A DNA stretch of 64,000 bases from Leucaena leucocephala (taxonomy: Eukaryota; Streptophyta; Magnoliopsida; Fabales; Fabaceae). Below, piece after piece: positions 29,336 to 41,646 of this stretch (positions within the stretch are counted from its first letter, which is position 1; every line of letters starts with the position of its first letter). The stretch is taken from assembly GCA_037074615.1 (NCBI GenBank), contig CM073518.1, positions 9,734,001 to 9,798,000 on the forward strand. Reading direction: 5' to 3'. Both the position numbers and the translations under genes were made by a program. Below the pieces are notes generated by a model, which was not told where the DNA came from, did not search any database, and saw only the letters and a program-made list of their open reading frames with translations.

Positions 29336-30637
29336 GATTGTAAGAAGATATTTAGAGGTGTTATGGAGCCACTAGTAACACCAGATGATCTGAAGCAACG
29401 ACCACAACCTGTGACTATGCTTTTTGAGTTATGTCAGAAGCAAGGTAAAGAAATTCTCATCAAGCATTGGAAGAAGGGCAGAAAAATCCGGTGTTTATGT
29501 GGATGGAAAGTCTATTGCTACAGTGGTTTCTGACCAAAAGAACATTGCAAGGCTTAATGCTGCCAAGGTAGCTCTGCCTCTCCTAGCCAATTCCGATCCT
29601 GCTATTACTAGTCTAAACTCGTGTGCTGACATGGATTTTGATGGTCCTTTTGAGATCAAAGGCTTGAAACAAAAGTTGCACGAGATTTGTGGAAAGATAA
29701 AGTGGTCTGAACCAGTATACCGGTAAGAGCTGCTATAATGTATTGATATCCAACTTCGTTCATTTAAATTTTGGATGCAATTTCTCCTTATAAACTTGGT
29801 ATTGTTTTTGGTTTTCTCTGGCTGCCAAATTTCAAATGATAGTGACCATGTGTGAGAACCAGGAAGTACAGGATTTGGATCCTTTCATGCTACTACTGAA
29901 TTAGTCATAGCCTCAAGTTGGGTGGTTCAGAAAAATGCAGAAGAAACACTAGCATGAAAACTAACATGAAGGACCCAAAAATATGATGCTACTACCCACT
30001 TGAGATTCACCCATATCGAACAACAATTTCTTGGCCATAGGTTTCAATCTCAAGTATTTGTACTTTTTTTTTTTTTTGCCAAATCAAGTATTTGTACAAT
30101 TTACAGACTTTAGTTTTTCCCCATCATATTTTTGTTGATACCTAGATAATTAACAATTTCTTCATAGTCTATTCAATTCCAGTTGCTGGCTTTTTCACTC
30201 TGAATGACCATAGGTAGCTTTTTTACCATAAGTTTCGACCGGATTATGCTTCTAGAAATTTAATCATCCTCCACAGTATACTTATTACAATTCACAAACT
30301 GGATAGCAGATAGAATTGAACAAGGCGTAACCAGATTTGGTGCATGTTAGTGGTGTTGAAGGCTTCAAGTTTTATTCTGGCTTCTATGTTATAGCTTCAA
30401 TGCTGTTATTTCACTTCCCCTCAAAGCTGCTTATGTCACTCTTCTCTGGTTTTCAGTATTGAGAATGAAATTGGTCCTCCACACTACAAGAAATTTATCT
30501 GCTTGGTTCGGCTAGCGACTGGGGAAGGCATGCTCTGCATGGTGGGAGAAGAAAAGTCAAGAAGGAAGGAGGCAGAGAACTCTGCAGCCTCCTTGATTAT
30601 ACGAGCCTTAGAAATTGCTGACTGCAAGTTCTCATGA
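29336..30637 (+). pseudogene. DCL2: 3' fragment of a Dicer-like gene (DCL2 type), last two exons
   Basis: Plant DCL2 makes 22-nt small interfering RNAs. What remains is the segment after RNase III domain b: KIFRGVMEPLVTPDDLKQRP, QPVTMLFELCQKQGKEILIK, then the dsRNA-binding part VYVDGKSIATVVSDQKNIAR with LNAAKVALPLLA. After an intron (donor at 29723, acceptor ending 30456) comes YRIENEIGPPHYKKFICLVR, SRRKEAENSAASLIIRALE and a stop at 30635-30637. The splice rejoins VY-R-IENE exactly. A small indel near 29487-29492 breaks the frame between HWKKGRK and SGVYVDG. The helicase, PAZ and both RNase III domains are missing. The DCL2 assignment rests on remembered family wording. DCL4 is less likely. 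Confidence 0.7.
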
Positions 30638-31845
30638 AAATCTTGTTGCTTCAACTTTTAGTTGTCAATGTTGTCCAAAGGAATCATTCATCTTCCTTAT
30701 TGTATAGTTGTAAACTTGTAATGGTGGAAATGTCTGTACTTACTGTGGAACCGTCAAAGCCGCAGTTAGTACCTGGACATCGCCTCCTTGGCTCATGATT
30801 CTGTCTAGCAGCTACGTGATCCAGTCGAGGAGTTAGATAAAGTGGTGGGATTTGCTTTTAACATATGAATCTTACTACTCATTTCTCCTTGCTGAACCAG
30901 CAGCTGCTGTAGAGGATTCATGTCCTGTACTGTAATATTTTTTTATATGCACAATTATCTTCTTATTAAAGACAATTATATTCGAAATACTATTAGGTGT
31001 TAAATGTGGGCACCTCTCTTGTGGGGATTCAAATCTTGGTTCATAATATTATGAGGTATTAATTTTTTTGTTAGACCCAACTCTTGTTAGTTTACCTTGT
31101 TATTGTAATAAGTACATGAAATTAGAAGTAATTGGCAATTAGCATAATAAATTAATAATATGCCAATCCTATTTTTCTTACCTCATGTTTCTGGGGATTA
31201 TTTGTTAAAGAGCTGCAAAAAATAACGTTCAATTTAATTGCGTTATTTTATTTTAATTAATTTTTTTTGTTATATATGGATACCTTCTTTAAGTATTTTG
31301 TTTTTTTTACTAAAACAGAGTTATTTTATTCCAACTAGGCTTGTAATCCTCTTGGTATGTACATAACTTTGATTGATAGGTTTCTAATCTTAAACATTAA
31401 AAATTAATTCGCATGATAGTATAATATAAAATATTTGGAAGCTTTAAATATTGATAATAGAAAACTTAGAGAAAATCATTCAATGGTTACTTTTCAGTGA
31501 GAAATAGAACTCCAGGGGGAGATTTTGAGATGCTATGGATATTGTGTGTGTGTGTGTGTGTGTTTTGAGATGCTATAGATATTCTCAAATTATCTTGTAT
31601 ATAGATATTTGCAACCCACAAGTTCAAAGGATTATCAAACTATGTTCTTTTTTATTTTTTATTTTTCGAAATTCACAAGATGAGAATACTTAAAAATCTC
31701 AAATTCTTTAATCTTAATGGTCAAGTAAGAGTTCATGAACAGTAAAAAAATGTGTGAGAGTCTAGAGAGGAATTTGAATTTCCTACAACTTCTGAATTTT
31801 TCTAAAGGACTTAAATGCAGTTACTTCTCTTGTAATTAATATAGA
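30638..31845. other. intergenic, with a (TG)10 microsatellite at 31543-31562
   Basis: The first 300 bp after the Dicer-like stop look like a 3' UTR. The rest is AT-rich and non-coding. The (TG)10 tract lies between two copies of TTTTGAGATGCTAT(G/A)GATATT, a direct repeat of about 21 bp. Confidence 0.45.
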
Positions 31846-32017
31846 ATATATTTAACTAATTTGATTATATTAGAAAAATTAGTTAAGTTAATTAATATGC
31901 GATGTTTTGTCTAAAATATTATAATCATCTACCTTAACTGCTCATTCCCTCTCTTACTTGATTATTATTGAGGGAGTATCAATATTGGTAATTTAAAAAA
32001 AAATTGATAAATATAGA
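31846..32017. repeat. dispersed AT-rich repeat, shared with 49790-49960
   Basis: TTTAACTAATTTGATTATATTAG...AATATTATAATCATCT...TCTTACTTGATTATTATTGAGG matches the tract at 49806-49930 with few changes. The repeat is interrupted here by the hAT-type element starting at 32018 and continues after 32520. Confidence 0.6.
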
Positions 32018-32512
32018 TAGGGCTGTTCACGGGATGGGTCGGGACCGGGACAACCCCGTCCAGTGTCCCGTCCGGTCCCGAATTTATCCCTGTCCCGATG
32101 GGATCGGGACGGGACGAAAATTCCCGATTTATTTTAAAAAAAAATATTATAATAAAATTATCTAAATAAATTATTCCATATAAAATGCCATAACAACTTT
32201 CTCTAAATATCAACATTCTTCCCTAGTAGAAAATAATAACTTACCCATATAAGAAAAAAAATAATAATAAGAAAGAATAAAAATATCAATATAAAAATAT
32301 CTGTATAAGAATAAAAATATCTATATAAAAGTAAGAAAGATAGGATAATGTAATATTTTAAAAAAAATATATTTCAGGACGAGACGGGATTCCCGAGGGA
32401 CGGGCCGAGACCCGTCCCGTCCCGGTAGTGTCCTGGCTCGGTCCCTTTCGGGACGGGACGGACCCGTCCTGAAATTATCGAGACCGGGACGGGACAACTT
32501 TGGGCACCCCTA
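32018..32512. mobile_element. non-autonomous hAT-type element, 495 bp
   Basis: The ends are TAGGGCTGTTCACGGG and, inward from the right, TAGGGGTGCCCAAAGT. It is flanked by the perfect 8-bp duplication AATATAGA (32010-32017 and 32513-32520), diagnostic of hAT insertion. Both ends carry dense (T/C)CGGGACGGGAC-type repeats in inverted orientation around an AT-rich centre. No transposase frame. A GC- and CpG-rich element in AT-rich surroundings. Confidence 0.92.
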
Positions 32513-32520
32513 AATATAGA

Positions 32521-33539
32521 AAATAGATCTTATAAATAAAACTAAAATCAACTCCCAAAATCCTATATTAAGAAGCAAAGGACTATAAAATTTAAATATG
32601 TATATTATTTTTTATATTTGTATTTAATTTATAATAGATTTATTGATTCTTAATACTCCATATAAACACTGTAAAAATTCCAAATCTGTCTTAAGAGACT
32701 TTAGTGTTGAGGGCATGGGAATAGAATTGCGGAAAGTTTATCAGCCCTTTTTAATAGAAAAACAATACATAAATAAAACTACAAAATAATAAAACTTCGT
32801 TTTATAAAGCAAGGGCATCAGAATTTGATTGGAAAAAAAAAGGAATATTGTCTGAAATGCATAAACAAAATTTAGAAAAAAGAAATTAGTCAATATAATC
32901 TTCTGCAATGATATTTGAATGGATAAGAGACTGAAACTTGTTATGGCAAGGAATCTTTCTTAAACCTATCACTTTCACTATATTTCCTCAATTATGGGCT
33001 TATATTCTCACGAATCGAACTAGTTGGTTGCTACTAGCGACAGATACTAGTAGATAAATAAAAAAAAGAACTATCACTTTCACTAGATCTTTCAATAAGT
33101 TCTTTGAACAACTATAATTTATTATCCAAGTCAGAACTTTTGAAGAGATAAGCGGTAAAAAAATTTAGATAAAGAAGCCAGATTTTCAATGCAGACAAGA
33201 TTTTGAATCAATTCTCCATAATACCTAAAATTAATGAAGTAGGAAGAAGTTTTCCTGCTCCTAATCTTTCTCATCCAAATAGTCTATCCATGTAGGAACT
33301 CATTAGAAGGAGAGCTGATATTTTCCGAAGTAGGAAGATAGCTACAAGGAAACGGATTTGACCACTTGCAAATAGAGCTCAAGTAATAAAGGATACCCAT
33401 GAAGTCCTTCATCATAGAATGAGGATCTTAAATTAAACTTTGACAGAATAAGCTTGATTCTTTTCCTCCAAATTAGATTTAGAAAAACAATTATTTATTT
33501 TCTAGTATGAGGGTTCTTGTTCTTTAATAGAGAGGAAAT
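32521..33539. other. decayed repeat DNA, no gene seen
   Basis: AT-rich, no recognisable frame. Because LINE remnants on the minus strand follow at higher coordinates, this may hold the eroded 3' part of the same LINE, but I cannot show it. Confidence 0.35.
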
Positions 33540-34620
33540 CATATTTTTTACCCAGACTGTAGGACCCTACTGTTGAATTAAATTAGTCCGAATACCAAAA
33601 GCCCCAAACCATGCTGCTATAGAAAGTGGACAAAGGAAAAAAACAATCTTAAGAGTTCCTTCATCCTGACATCCAAATAGGTATAAAGATATATGGCACA
33701 TTAAGATGATGAACTTTGAAACTTTCCCCAATTGGCAGATAAATTTTCAAGAATTTCCATATAAATAGTAAATATTTATATGAAAGTTGGATTTTCCATA
33801 AATTTGTCCAAAAAGAGACCTACATTGGTTGATAAGAAGCAATATGCTTTATTAAGATATTGAAACCATCTTTGACAGTGCAAGTCCCTCTAGCATTTTC
33901 ACCCCATTTTATTTTACCTTTTGAACCATGAGTAAATAAAGGAGTGTTAATGATTTTCCTATAAACATGAGGATCATATAACCTTATGATGAGTTTAGAG
34001 TTCTATTTAATAGAATGTCATTTCAATAAAATTATACGGATAGATCTCTTAAATATGATATCATGGGTTCGAACTAAAATATGTGCATGAAAAAGGCTTT
34101 GTTGGGAGAGACAAACCCTCTTTAGTGATCTCTACTCCTCAGGAAGATTAGTTTCAAAACTATCAACTGGAGATACCGCCTAATTTTTAAAAAAAATGTT
34201 AGACACTATTAATGACGGATCAACCTCAAGAGGACTATCAGATCTTATAGGCCACCATATTTATGGTTTAAAGGGATATTAGAACCAGTACCCACTCACC
34301 GTTTAAGTTTAGGAACAATCAAATTTGTTGCTGAACAAATTCCCTTCCAAAAACCGAGAGGCATTATAGGGAACTTTAATGAAAGAATTTGAATTTATTA
34401 ATGTACTTGACCTCAGAGTACGTAGCAGTAAGAAGAGAAATTTCTTGAGCACTCACTATCCTCCAAAACGTGCTTACCTAGAAGAGATAAATTGATTTTA
34501 TTAGTTGGTCTCAACCCAAGTACCCCATCCTTTATAGGGTAAATAAAACATGGCCTCAACCCAAGTCCCCCATCCTTTATAGGGTAAATAAAACATTACA
34601 TTTTGAAAGATCAATCTTCT
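33540..34620 (-). pseudogene. LINE remnant: RT C-terminal region and zf-RVT domain
   Basis: Minus-strand segments in the order expected for a plant LINE: IKDGVLGLRPTNKINLSLLG (about 34560-34490, the usual GGLGLR...N.ALL.K motif after the RT); SRFLEGNLFSNKF and KR-stop-VGTGSNIPL (34390-34260, the rVGdGssi motif); GSKGKIKWGENARGTCTVKD then GFNILIKH (33950-33870, W...G.ftVKsaYnll); and a zf-RVT-like YLFGCQDEGTLKIVFFLCPL (33690-33600). Many stops and frameshifts. The GLGLR part is partly duplicated in tandem (about 47 bp around 34510-34595). Confidence 0.65.
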
Positions 34621-35332
34621 TTCTGTCACTAGAGAAACCCTAACACTAATAAAAAAAAGATTTTCAAAGGCGATTAAAAATAGCCTTTCATAGCAGTTTT
34701 GTAAGCGGCGTAAATTTTACCACTGTTTAAATCTACCTTTTAACGATGATTTTGTAATTGCTGTTAAAGGTAACATTTTACGGTAGTTTTATGCAACAAC
34801 CGCCTTGAAATGTTACATCATTAACAGTGGTTACGAAACAAACAGTCTTTAAATGGTTTTCTTTCCATGGCGGTTCTGCCTAAATCAGTTGTGGAAAGCT
34901 TGAATTTTTCTTTTCTCTTTTGGCTTTTTTAAGCTTTCCACTACTATTTTCCATTTAACCGACATGGAAAGCTTGAATTTTTTTTCTATTTTTTTTTTGT
35001 TAATTTTTCATTTATTAGCATAATCAAGACAGACCAATTTCTAGGCAACAAAGTATAAAGTCAGCAATACCAAAATCCAAATGGTTATAAAATAATCCAA
35101 ATTGGTAAACTTTCAATGAACTAAATAGGTGTTTGTACATCATATATATAAGAAAGAAATAGTTGAATGATCAATCCTAGATAATTAAAAAATTATTGAC
35201 TAAATATTTAACAAAAATGTACTTCATCATGTTCACAAAATAATATATATAGGTAAGAACCAAAAATAGAAATCATACAATCAATTTAGTAATCAAATGC
35301 ATATTTATTGCACACAATAAACTTATTTCTTA

Positions 35333-37529
35333 TTAGTTGATATCCACCCAAATTCCTTTACAATGATTATCCTTAACAACATATTCGTCATCTACCAACT
35401 CAAACTCTGTCGTTTTAGGTTGAGCAGTTGTGAAAGGCGAGGTTTTGTTCAGATTGAACCATAAGTCACTATCATCTTCACCAATCGCTTGCCTTTTACT
35501 TTGGAGTACAATGGAAAAATCTTTATTTGTTGGATCGGTGACATAAAACACTTGAATTGCTTGACTTGCTAAAATGAATGGTTCATCTAAGTATCCAACT
35601 CTCTGGGACTAAAACATATCCAAATTTTTATCTACTTGCATAGCATTACTATTAACTCACTTATATTTGAAGACTGACACTTTAAACTTAGAGTAACTCC
35701 CAATTCTCTTCAATCACCCTATAATATGGCATGGACGCTAATTTTGGCCTTTTATATTTTGAATTAGGAAAATGCATCGCTTTGGCCACAACCATCACCC
35801 TATTATTTTGTATAGTACTTTTATCATCTTGGGCTTTTATGTAAAAAGAGTAACCATTTATGTCATATGCTTCTCAACATAACCTCAAAACTAGGCCCTG
35901 CAGCTAGTTTTTGTATTATCTCAGAAGGATTGTTATCTTTTAACACCTCCTGCTTGAACTATTTTACAAAAGAATAACCATTTATGTCATATGCTTCCCA
36001 ACATACAACCTCAAAATAAGGCCCTACAGTTAGCCTTTGTATTGTTTCAGAAGGATTGTTATCCCTTAACACTTCTTGCTTGAACTATTCTGCAAAAGAC
36101 ATGTTGTGCTAATTAGCTAGTTGCATATCGCTCTTTCTTGGATTCATATTCCTGAGAATATTCTTGTGAGCATACAAGTAAGGTAGAACTTCATCTTTAT
36201 TGTTCAAAATGTAAAGATGTGTTTGCATCACCACTTCGTGAGACATGTACTTCACTCTAGCACCCCGAGTTCCCTTGTTTTTTCTTCCCTGATCATGTAG
36301 AGATTGAGGAAGTCCAACTGCCTTTACCCCAATAAGATATGAATTACAAAACTCAACTACCTCCTAAGCTATATACCTCTCAATAATTCATGCCTCGAGT
36401 CGATAAGGATTTTTATTTATCTCTCAAACATGTACATCCATCTTAAACATATAGGGCCACAAAGTCTAATCTCACGTATCAAGTGACCTATCAAATGAAC
36501 CATAATATCAAAAAATGCTGGAAGGAAGTGAATCTCCAACTGGAAGAGGATAACATAACTTTCTTTTTATAATTCTTCTAACTCAGTATGATCAATCATT
36601 TTGCTGCAAACAGCATTGAAGAACATACAAAGTCTATTAATAGTGCTCCTCACACTATCTTTCATAATGCCTCGAATAGCCACTATAATAATTGTTGCAT
36701 CAACATGTAGCAATCGTGGGACTTCATACCCGTTATCTTTAAATCTTTCATTAAAACAAGATTCTTAAAATTTGATGAATACTCTTGTGGAACCTTAATA
36801 CCATGCACTCACATAGGCTTATTTTTTTATATTTGGATAATGTGTGTACCGCTGGGTACAAATAAACTCTCTTACTACCCTCTCTTTGTTGTGGATGTAG
36901 AGGTGCTCTGATTCCCATTTCAGCTTAGTCTCGTCTAGTATTTACCCCATCCTTACTCTTTGCACAGATATGCAGAAGCATGCCAACAAGGCTCTCACAC
37001 ACGTTTTCTCCACATGCATGACATATAAACTGTGTCTCACTTCAAGACTCCGCTAATATGGAAAATCAAAGAAGATTGATCTCTTTTTTTATATATTCTT
37101 TTTAATTGCCTCTTCTTATTATTTTTACCTAAGGTAACATGAACCCCTTTCAAATGTTGATACATTCTTCTCCAATTAAAGGTACATGAGTCATTTCATA
37201 TTCCTGTGAGCTATTAAATACCTTCTTCAACCTACAGTAAAGGTGGTGTCGGCTCAGAAACCTATGAGAAAAGTATACTATCTTCCTTCCATACTTAAAT
37301 TGCATGTAGTTAGTGCCTTCTTCATATATGGGACATGTTTTATTCCCCTTAACACTATAGCCTGACAAATTTCTATACGCCGGGAAATCATTTATTGTGG
37401 TGAAAATCATAACGTGTAGTTTAATTGTCTCTTGTTTGTATACATCAAACACATCAACAACTTCCTCCCACAGTTTCTTCAAATCATAAATCAAAGATAC
37501 CAAGTACATATCAATATCGTTTCTCTACT
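35333..37529 (-). pseudogene. TNP2-like CACTA transposase pseudogene (copy C), 3' part
   Basis: The minus strand reads, from 37509, a central Transposase_21 segment with LKKLWEEVVDVFDVYKQETI and NDFPAYRNLSGYSVKGNKTC. It continues through badly broken DUF4218-like sequence (36700-36400) to a C-terminal FYVTDPTNKDFSIVLQSKRQ...NHCKGIWVDIN-stop at 35333. It is closest in wording to copy A (EGIWVDTN). Many stops and indels. An internal segment of about 133 bp is duplicated in tandem at 35845-36110. Confidence 0.82.
35845..36110. repeat. tandem duplication of about 133 bp in the copy C transposase
   Basis: Each copy contains AACCATTTATGTCATATGCT, then CCTCAAAA..AGGCCCT, CAGAAGGATTGTTATC and TGCTTGAACTATT. 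The copies differ at perhaps a tenth of positions, so the duplication is not recent. Confidence 0.75.
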
Positions 37530-39637
37530 ATTTTTGTCACATCCTTACGTTTATACATCTTAAGGACCATTCAGTAGCACTTAGAACCACTTTCAGAGTC
37601 ATTGAAGTCTAAACTCTTAATCTGGAATTTTATCCATATCGGGTACTGTTCACTGTGGCAAATTCCAGATGAGTGACCTGACTTTGAAAATTCATAACTA
37701 AATATAAAAAAATATAAATGAAGTGGTTCAAATTGCTAAATGAAGATAACTTAAGTATATTTCAGGCAAAAATCATTGGTTGACCAATCCTTGACAAATT
37801 CAACGTGGGTCAACGTTTCAATCTTACTGTTCATTCAATGACTTTCTCCTGAATCCAGCATTCTGGTCCCAATTTTAACAATTTATATCTTTTCGTGTAT
37901 ACATCCAAATGAGGCACTCTATATATCAAATTAAATCTTAGTATGTCTACTTGTTACCCTAAAACTTTCGTACATTAATTCAATCATTTGCTATTTTTAA
38001 TGTTTTATCAAACATGAATAGGTCTTCACGAGTTACTGTTCACTGAGCCTATTTTCAGCATTTAGTCTTTACATACACATGCATACAACCAACACATATC
38101 AGTTATACATGCCAGATAACAATTAATATTAAATAATCAACTGTTATATATTAGTGCATGATTAACATTCTCCTATTTCTGTTACACTTTCCGTTGTCTA
38201 AAATTCTGACAGCATAACTGCTACATTTTGTCTGTAGAAAGTAACCGATCTTGTACCGATTCGGTAATTCCCGTAGGAGCTACCATTCTATGTAAGTACC
38301 CAGGAAAGACTAGATGAACCTGCTAGGTCCACTCACTTCCAGCCTCCTTAGACAGCACCTACGTACAGTACGTATCAGTTCCTTTCTTTGTCCCGGCTTT
38401 GTTGCTGGAATTTCGGCAGCCTACCGGCGTCTCTTAAGATTCCCAAATTTTATTTTGACAGAACCTCCCCTGTAATGTTATATTTGGAAATGAGATTCAA
38501 AAGAATCCCAATAGCAATAATCATAACAATATATGTAATGCAGAGTGACGGTGCTTGCTTGTGATTGTGTACAGATAAGTATGCTGCATGCTTCCATATT
38601 CAATAACATATGATCATAGCATTGGAATAGAGCTTCAAGCATAACATATAAGACAACAATCCAACCAAACAAAAGCACAACAAATCATAAAGACATTACA
38701 TAAGAGCTAGGATTAGTTGCTACCTCAAAAGCAGAGCTTCAGAACTTCTCTACTACTTCCAACTTCACCAGAACTTCCTTACTTCTTTCTTTCTCTCACT
38801 TTCTCTCTCAAGAACTTCTTTCTTCCTCTCTTTCTTGCTTGTGCCGAAATGAGGAGCTAGGGGGGGTATTTATAGTGTTGAGCAATGGCAATCTCATAAT
38901 TTTGAAGACTTATGATCCTGTGGTCCTGGTTTTTTCTGAATTTCCTATTTTTCTTTATTCCTTTTACTGCATCATGCATGACATCACTCAATGCCAACTC
39001 ATGGGACACCTCACCTCCCACATTCTTCACATGGAGAAATTGAGAGGGAGCTAGAGCCTTCCGGAAGCTTTCCAGTCCAATCCGATACCGGCCCGATCCG
39101 TCTGCTCGAAAAACGTGCTGTTTTCTGAATCTAATTTTTCTGAAAATCCTTTTTATGTCTACTGACCTCACATTTAGTATCTAGACCATTTATATCATTA
39201 ACTTTTTAATACTGGGTCCAGACTTAGTTACAGATCCCCTGTGAAATGACCGAAATGCCCTTGGTGCCCTATCTTGTCCTATTTTAACCCTAAGGGCAAA
39301 ATTGTCATTTCACACCTTTCTGAACCGGGTCAAAGCATATACTGTCTCTAGTCAACCTTATTTAGATATGTCTTAGGCTCTAGGCCTGTCCAGAATGACC
39401 AGAATGTCCTCCATTCATCTGCTGCCCTTTTTGTACAACACAGGGGCATTTTCGTAATTTCGTACTTTTTCGGGGTTCCACTAGACACTGGCCCACCTAT
39501 CAGTCCAAGAGTCTTATTGGGCCTCTAATGGCTCCATTTTTGGGCTTCCTGGGTCCATTACCTGTATGGCACGTATTACGAGGAATCTTCCTCTGCCCAA
39601 TTCCCCGAATATTTTAATTATTATTTATCGATTATAC

Positions 39638-41632
39638 TGTAAGGAATTGGAAGACACGCAGCGGAAATAAACTTTAAAAATTTTCCATTCCTTGCCAGGA
39701 TCTGCCGTATGTGTTTAAGTCAAGTGGAAAGAATCATTACCCTTAGTGTTGCTCAGCGAATTTCACAGCTTCTCTACGTGGGTGGTGATCTCTTTCTGAT
39801 CGCAAGAAATCGATGGAGTGTTCCTCAGCGACCTTCACAGATTCTCTCCGCGGACGGTGGTCTCTTTCCGATCACAAGAAGTCGACGCCTCAGGTCGGCT
39901 TCCTCTACTGGTATCCACACGAACAGCGTTCCAACCACGAACGACGTGCTAGCGTCTCCTGTCCCTCCAAGGCTTTCACAAGTCTCCGTCTCTATTTCGG
40001 CAGTTTCTTGTCTGCAAACCTTTTGCAGATTCCGTTCGGCCTTTTGTGTTCTGTGTTATTTTCAAACGTAGCTCCTCCAATCAGATATAGAGGATGCTAT
40101 GCGTTTTTCCACTTGACCTAATTGGATTTTGGAGTTAATCTTATATTAATTCCGAATTGATACAATATCATATATTGTATAATTTTATAAGAAACTAATT
40201 AAATAAAATAATATTAAATCCGTCCCACAGATTTAATTACTTATTTATTTAACTTTAAATAAAGATGAGACTGAGTTATATTTGATTTATTCCCATAAAT
40301 CAAATTTGAGATATCCTATCAATTTAAATTTCGAATTTCAAACGTGATAGAGATTTAATTTATCCTTATAAATTAAATCTTATAAATATCTCTTATATGA
40401 GATATCCTATCAATTTGAATTTCGAATTTCAAACGTGATAGAGATTTAATTTATCCTTATAAATTAAATCTTATAAATATCTCTTATATGAGATATCCTA
40501 TCAATTTGAATTTCGAATTTCAAACGTGATAGAGATTTAATTTATCCTTATAAATTAAATCTTATAAATATCTCTTATATGAGATATCCTATCAATTTGA
40601 ATTTCGAATTCAAACGTGATAGGGATTTAATTTATCCTTATAAATTAAATCTCATATATCTCATATATATAATATATATATATATATACGAATTTATATA
40701 TATACGAATATAAATAAATATATATACATTCACCTGGATCTTTCATTGAATCTGGACATGTCTTAGATTCAATGAATCTGGACATCATAGCTCGTGTTGG
40801 GCTATTTTGTGTGCGACCCTGTAGGCCCATATGAAGTTGGCAGTGGGCCATTTGCTATACTAGCCCACAAGTCGCAAGCGGTCTCTAGCAAGACATAACA
40901 ACTACCCAAATCATATGAGGATCGATAAACGATGTAACCTTTTATACAACCATATCATGTCCCTTCTGTCACGCGATATTTTGGTCATGGATGAGGCATG
41001 GATAATGTCATCCTCCTATTCCCGACCGTTACTTTCTCGATCCCTGAGTAGTCTGACTATAGAAATGGAACTACCTTTCCATTACAGTATGGCCATACAT
41101 TTCTCAGACTCACTCATCGAGGGGCCCAGTAATATCTCTCCACGAATGTGAGGGACAAATTCCATCTTGACCATTCACATTCCTCCGCATGAAAAACCAC
41201 TAAGCCCGAACATAGTCTTTATGATCACTCGGTCAAAAGTGACTTTTGACTAGGTCAAAGCTGAGCGTTTTGTCATGTAGGAATCCATGATGATCTCAGG
41301 TCAAAGGGCATATTGACATGGTTTGTATATGAGAGAAGCTTATGACGTTACCCATGCAGTTCTCTCATAGCGGGTCGGTCCAACACCCTGTACTCTTACA
41401 TGTGCTTATGACTTTGATTTATATCTCTATACATCTTCAAAGTCATACTGGTCTTATTTCATCTGTGCTCCCACATAGATGATCGACCAGGGACATTTAG
41501 GATAATATCATGAATTATCCAAGGATGGTCATCATAGTAAACATGCAAATAATATGATAACTCAATTAATAAATTCATAAATCAATAATGTTCATAAGAC
41601 AATGATTGGCCCCTAGGGCACGATTTCCAACA
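39638..41632 (-). repeat. 3' LTR of the copia element
   Basis: On the minus strand it begins TGTTGGAAATCGTGCC and ends CTTCCAATTCCTTACA. The first several hundred bases match the + strand solo LTR at 1505. A TATA-like CTCTATATCTGATTGG lies at about 40079-40094 (minus). An open frame of 120 codons at 39709-40071 is repeated identically in the other LTR only because the LTRs are copies. Confidence 0.95.
40308..40660. repeat. 91-bp tandem array in the 3' LTR
   Basis: Starts of GAGATATCCTATCAATTT at 40308, 40399, 40490 and 40581 give three full 91-bp units and a shortened fourth. Each holds GAATTTCGAATTTCAAACG and the near-palindrome TTTAATTTATCCTTATAAATTAAATC. It lies upstream of the TATA-like site, so in U3. 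Confidence 0.93.
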
Positions 41633-41643
41633 ACCTCCCACTT
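41633..41643 (-). other. polypurine tract of the copia element
   Basis: On the minus strand AAGTGGGAGGT directly abuts the 3' LTR start TGTTGG. This is the expected primer site for plus-strand DNA synthesis. Confidence 0.9.
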
Positions 41644-41646
41644 GCA

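Larger units (their letters stand above)
34644..37534 (-). mobile_element. decayed CACTA element copy C, first part
   Basis: The terminus is CACTAATAAAAAAAAGATTT at 34644, followed by subterminal wording (GGCGATTAAAAATAGCC, CACTGTTTAAATC, CCATGGCGGTT) like that at the start of copy A. The non-coding tract 35030-35330 is the reverse complement of 11465-11770 in copy A. The transposase pseudogene lies on the minus strand at 35333-37529, interrupted at 37529 by the ATTTT-flanked gypsy-like LTR. The rest reappears at 49614-49740, and the 5' half of the element is missing. Confidence 0.75.

Noticed and set aside
38857..39171. 104-codon minus-strand frame in the gypsy-like LTR
   Set aside because: It begins near the TATA-like site and has no recognisable domain. 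LTR leader regions often have chance frames of this size.
39709..40121. Two identical pairs of open frames in both copia LTRs (also 46944-47356)
   Set aside because: Their exact conservation comes from LTR duplication during retrotransposition, not selection on a protein. They contain no known domain.
40308..40660. Evenly spaced repeats that might suggest a CRISPR-like array
   Set aside because: The units are contiguous 91-bp tandem repeats without unique spacers, inside a plant LTR.
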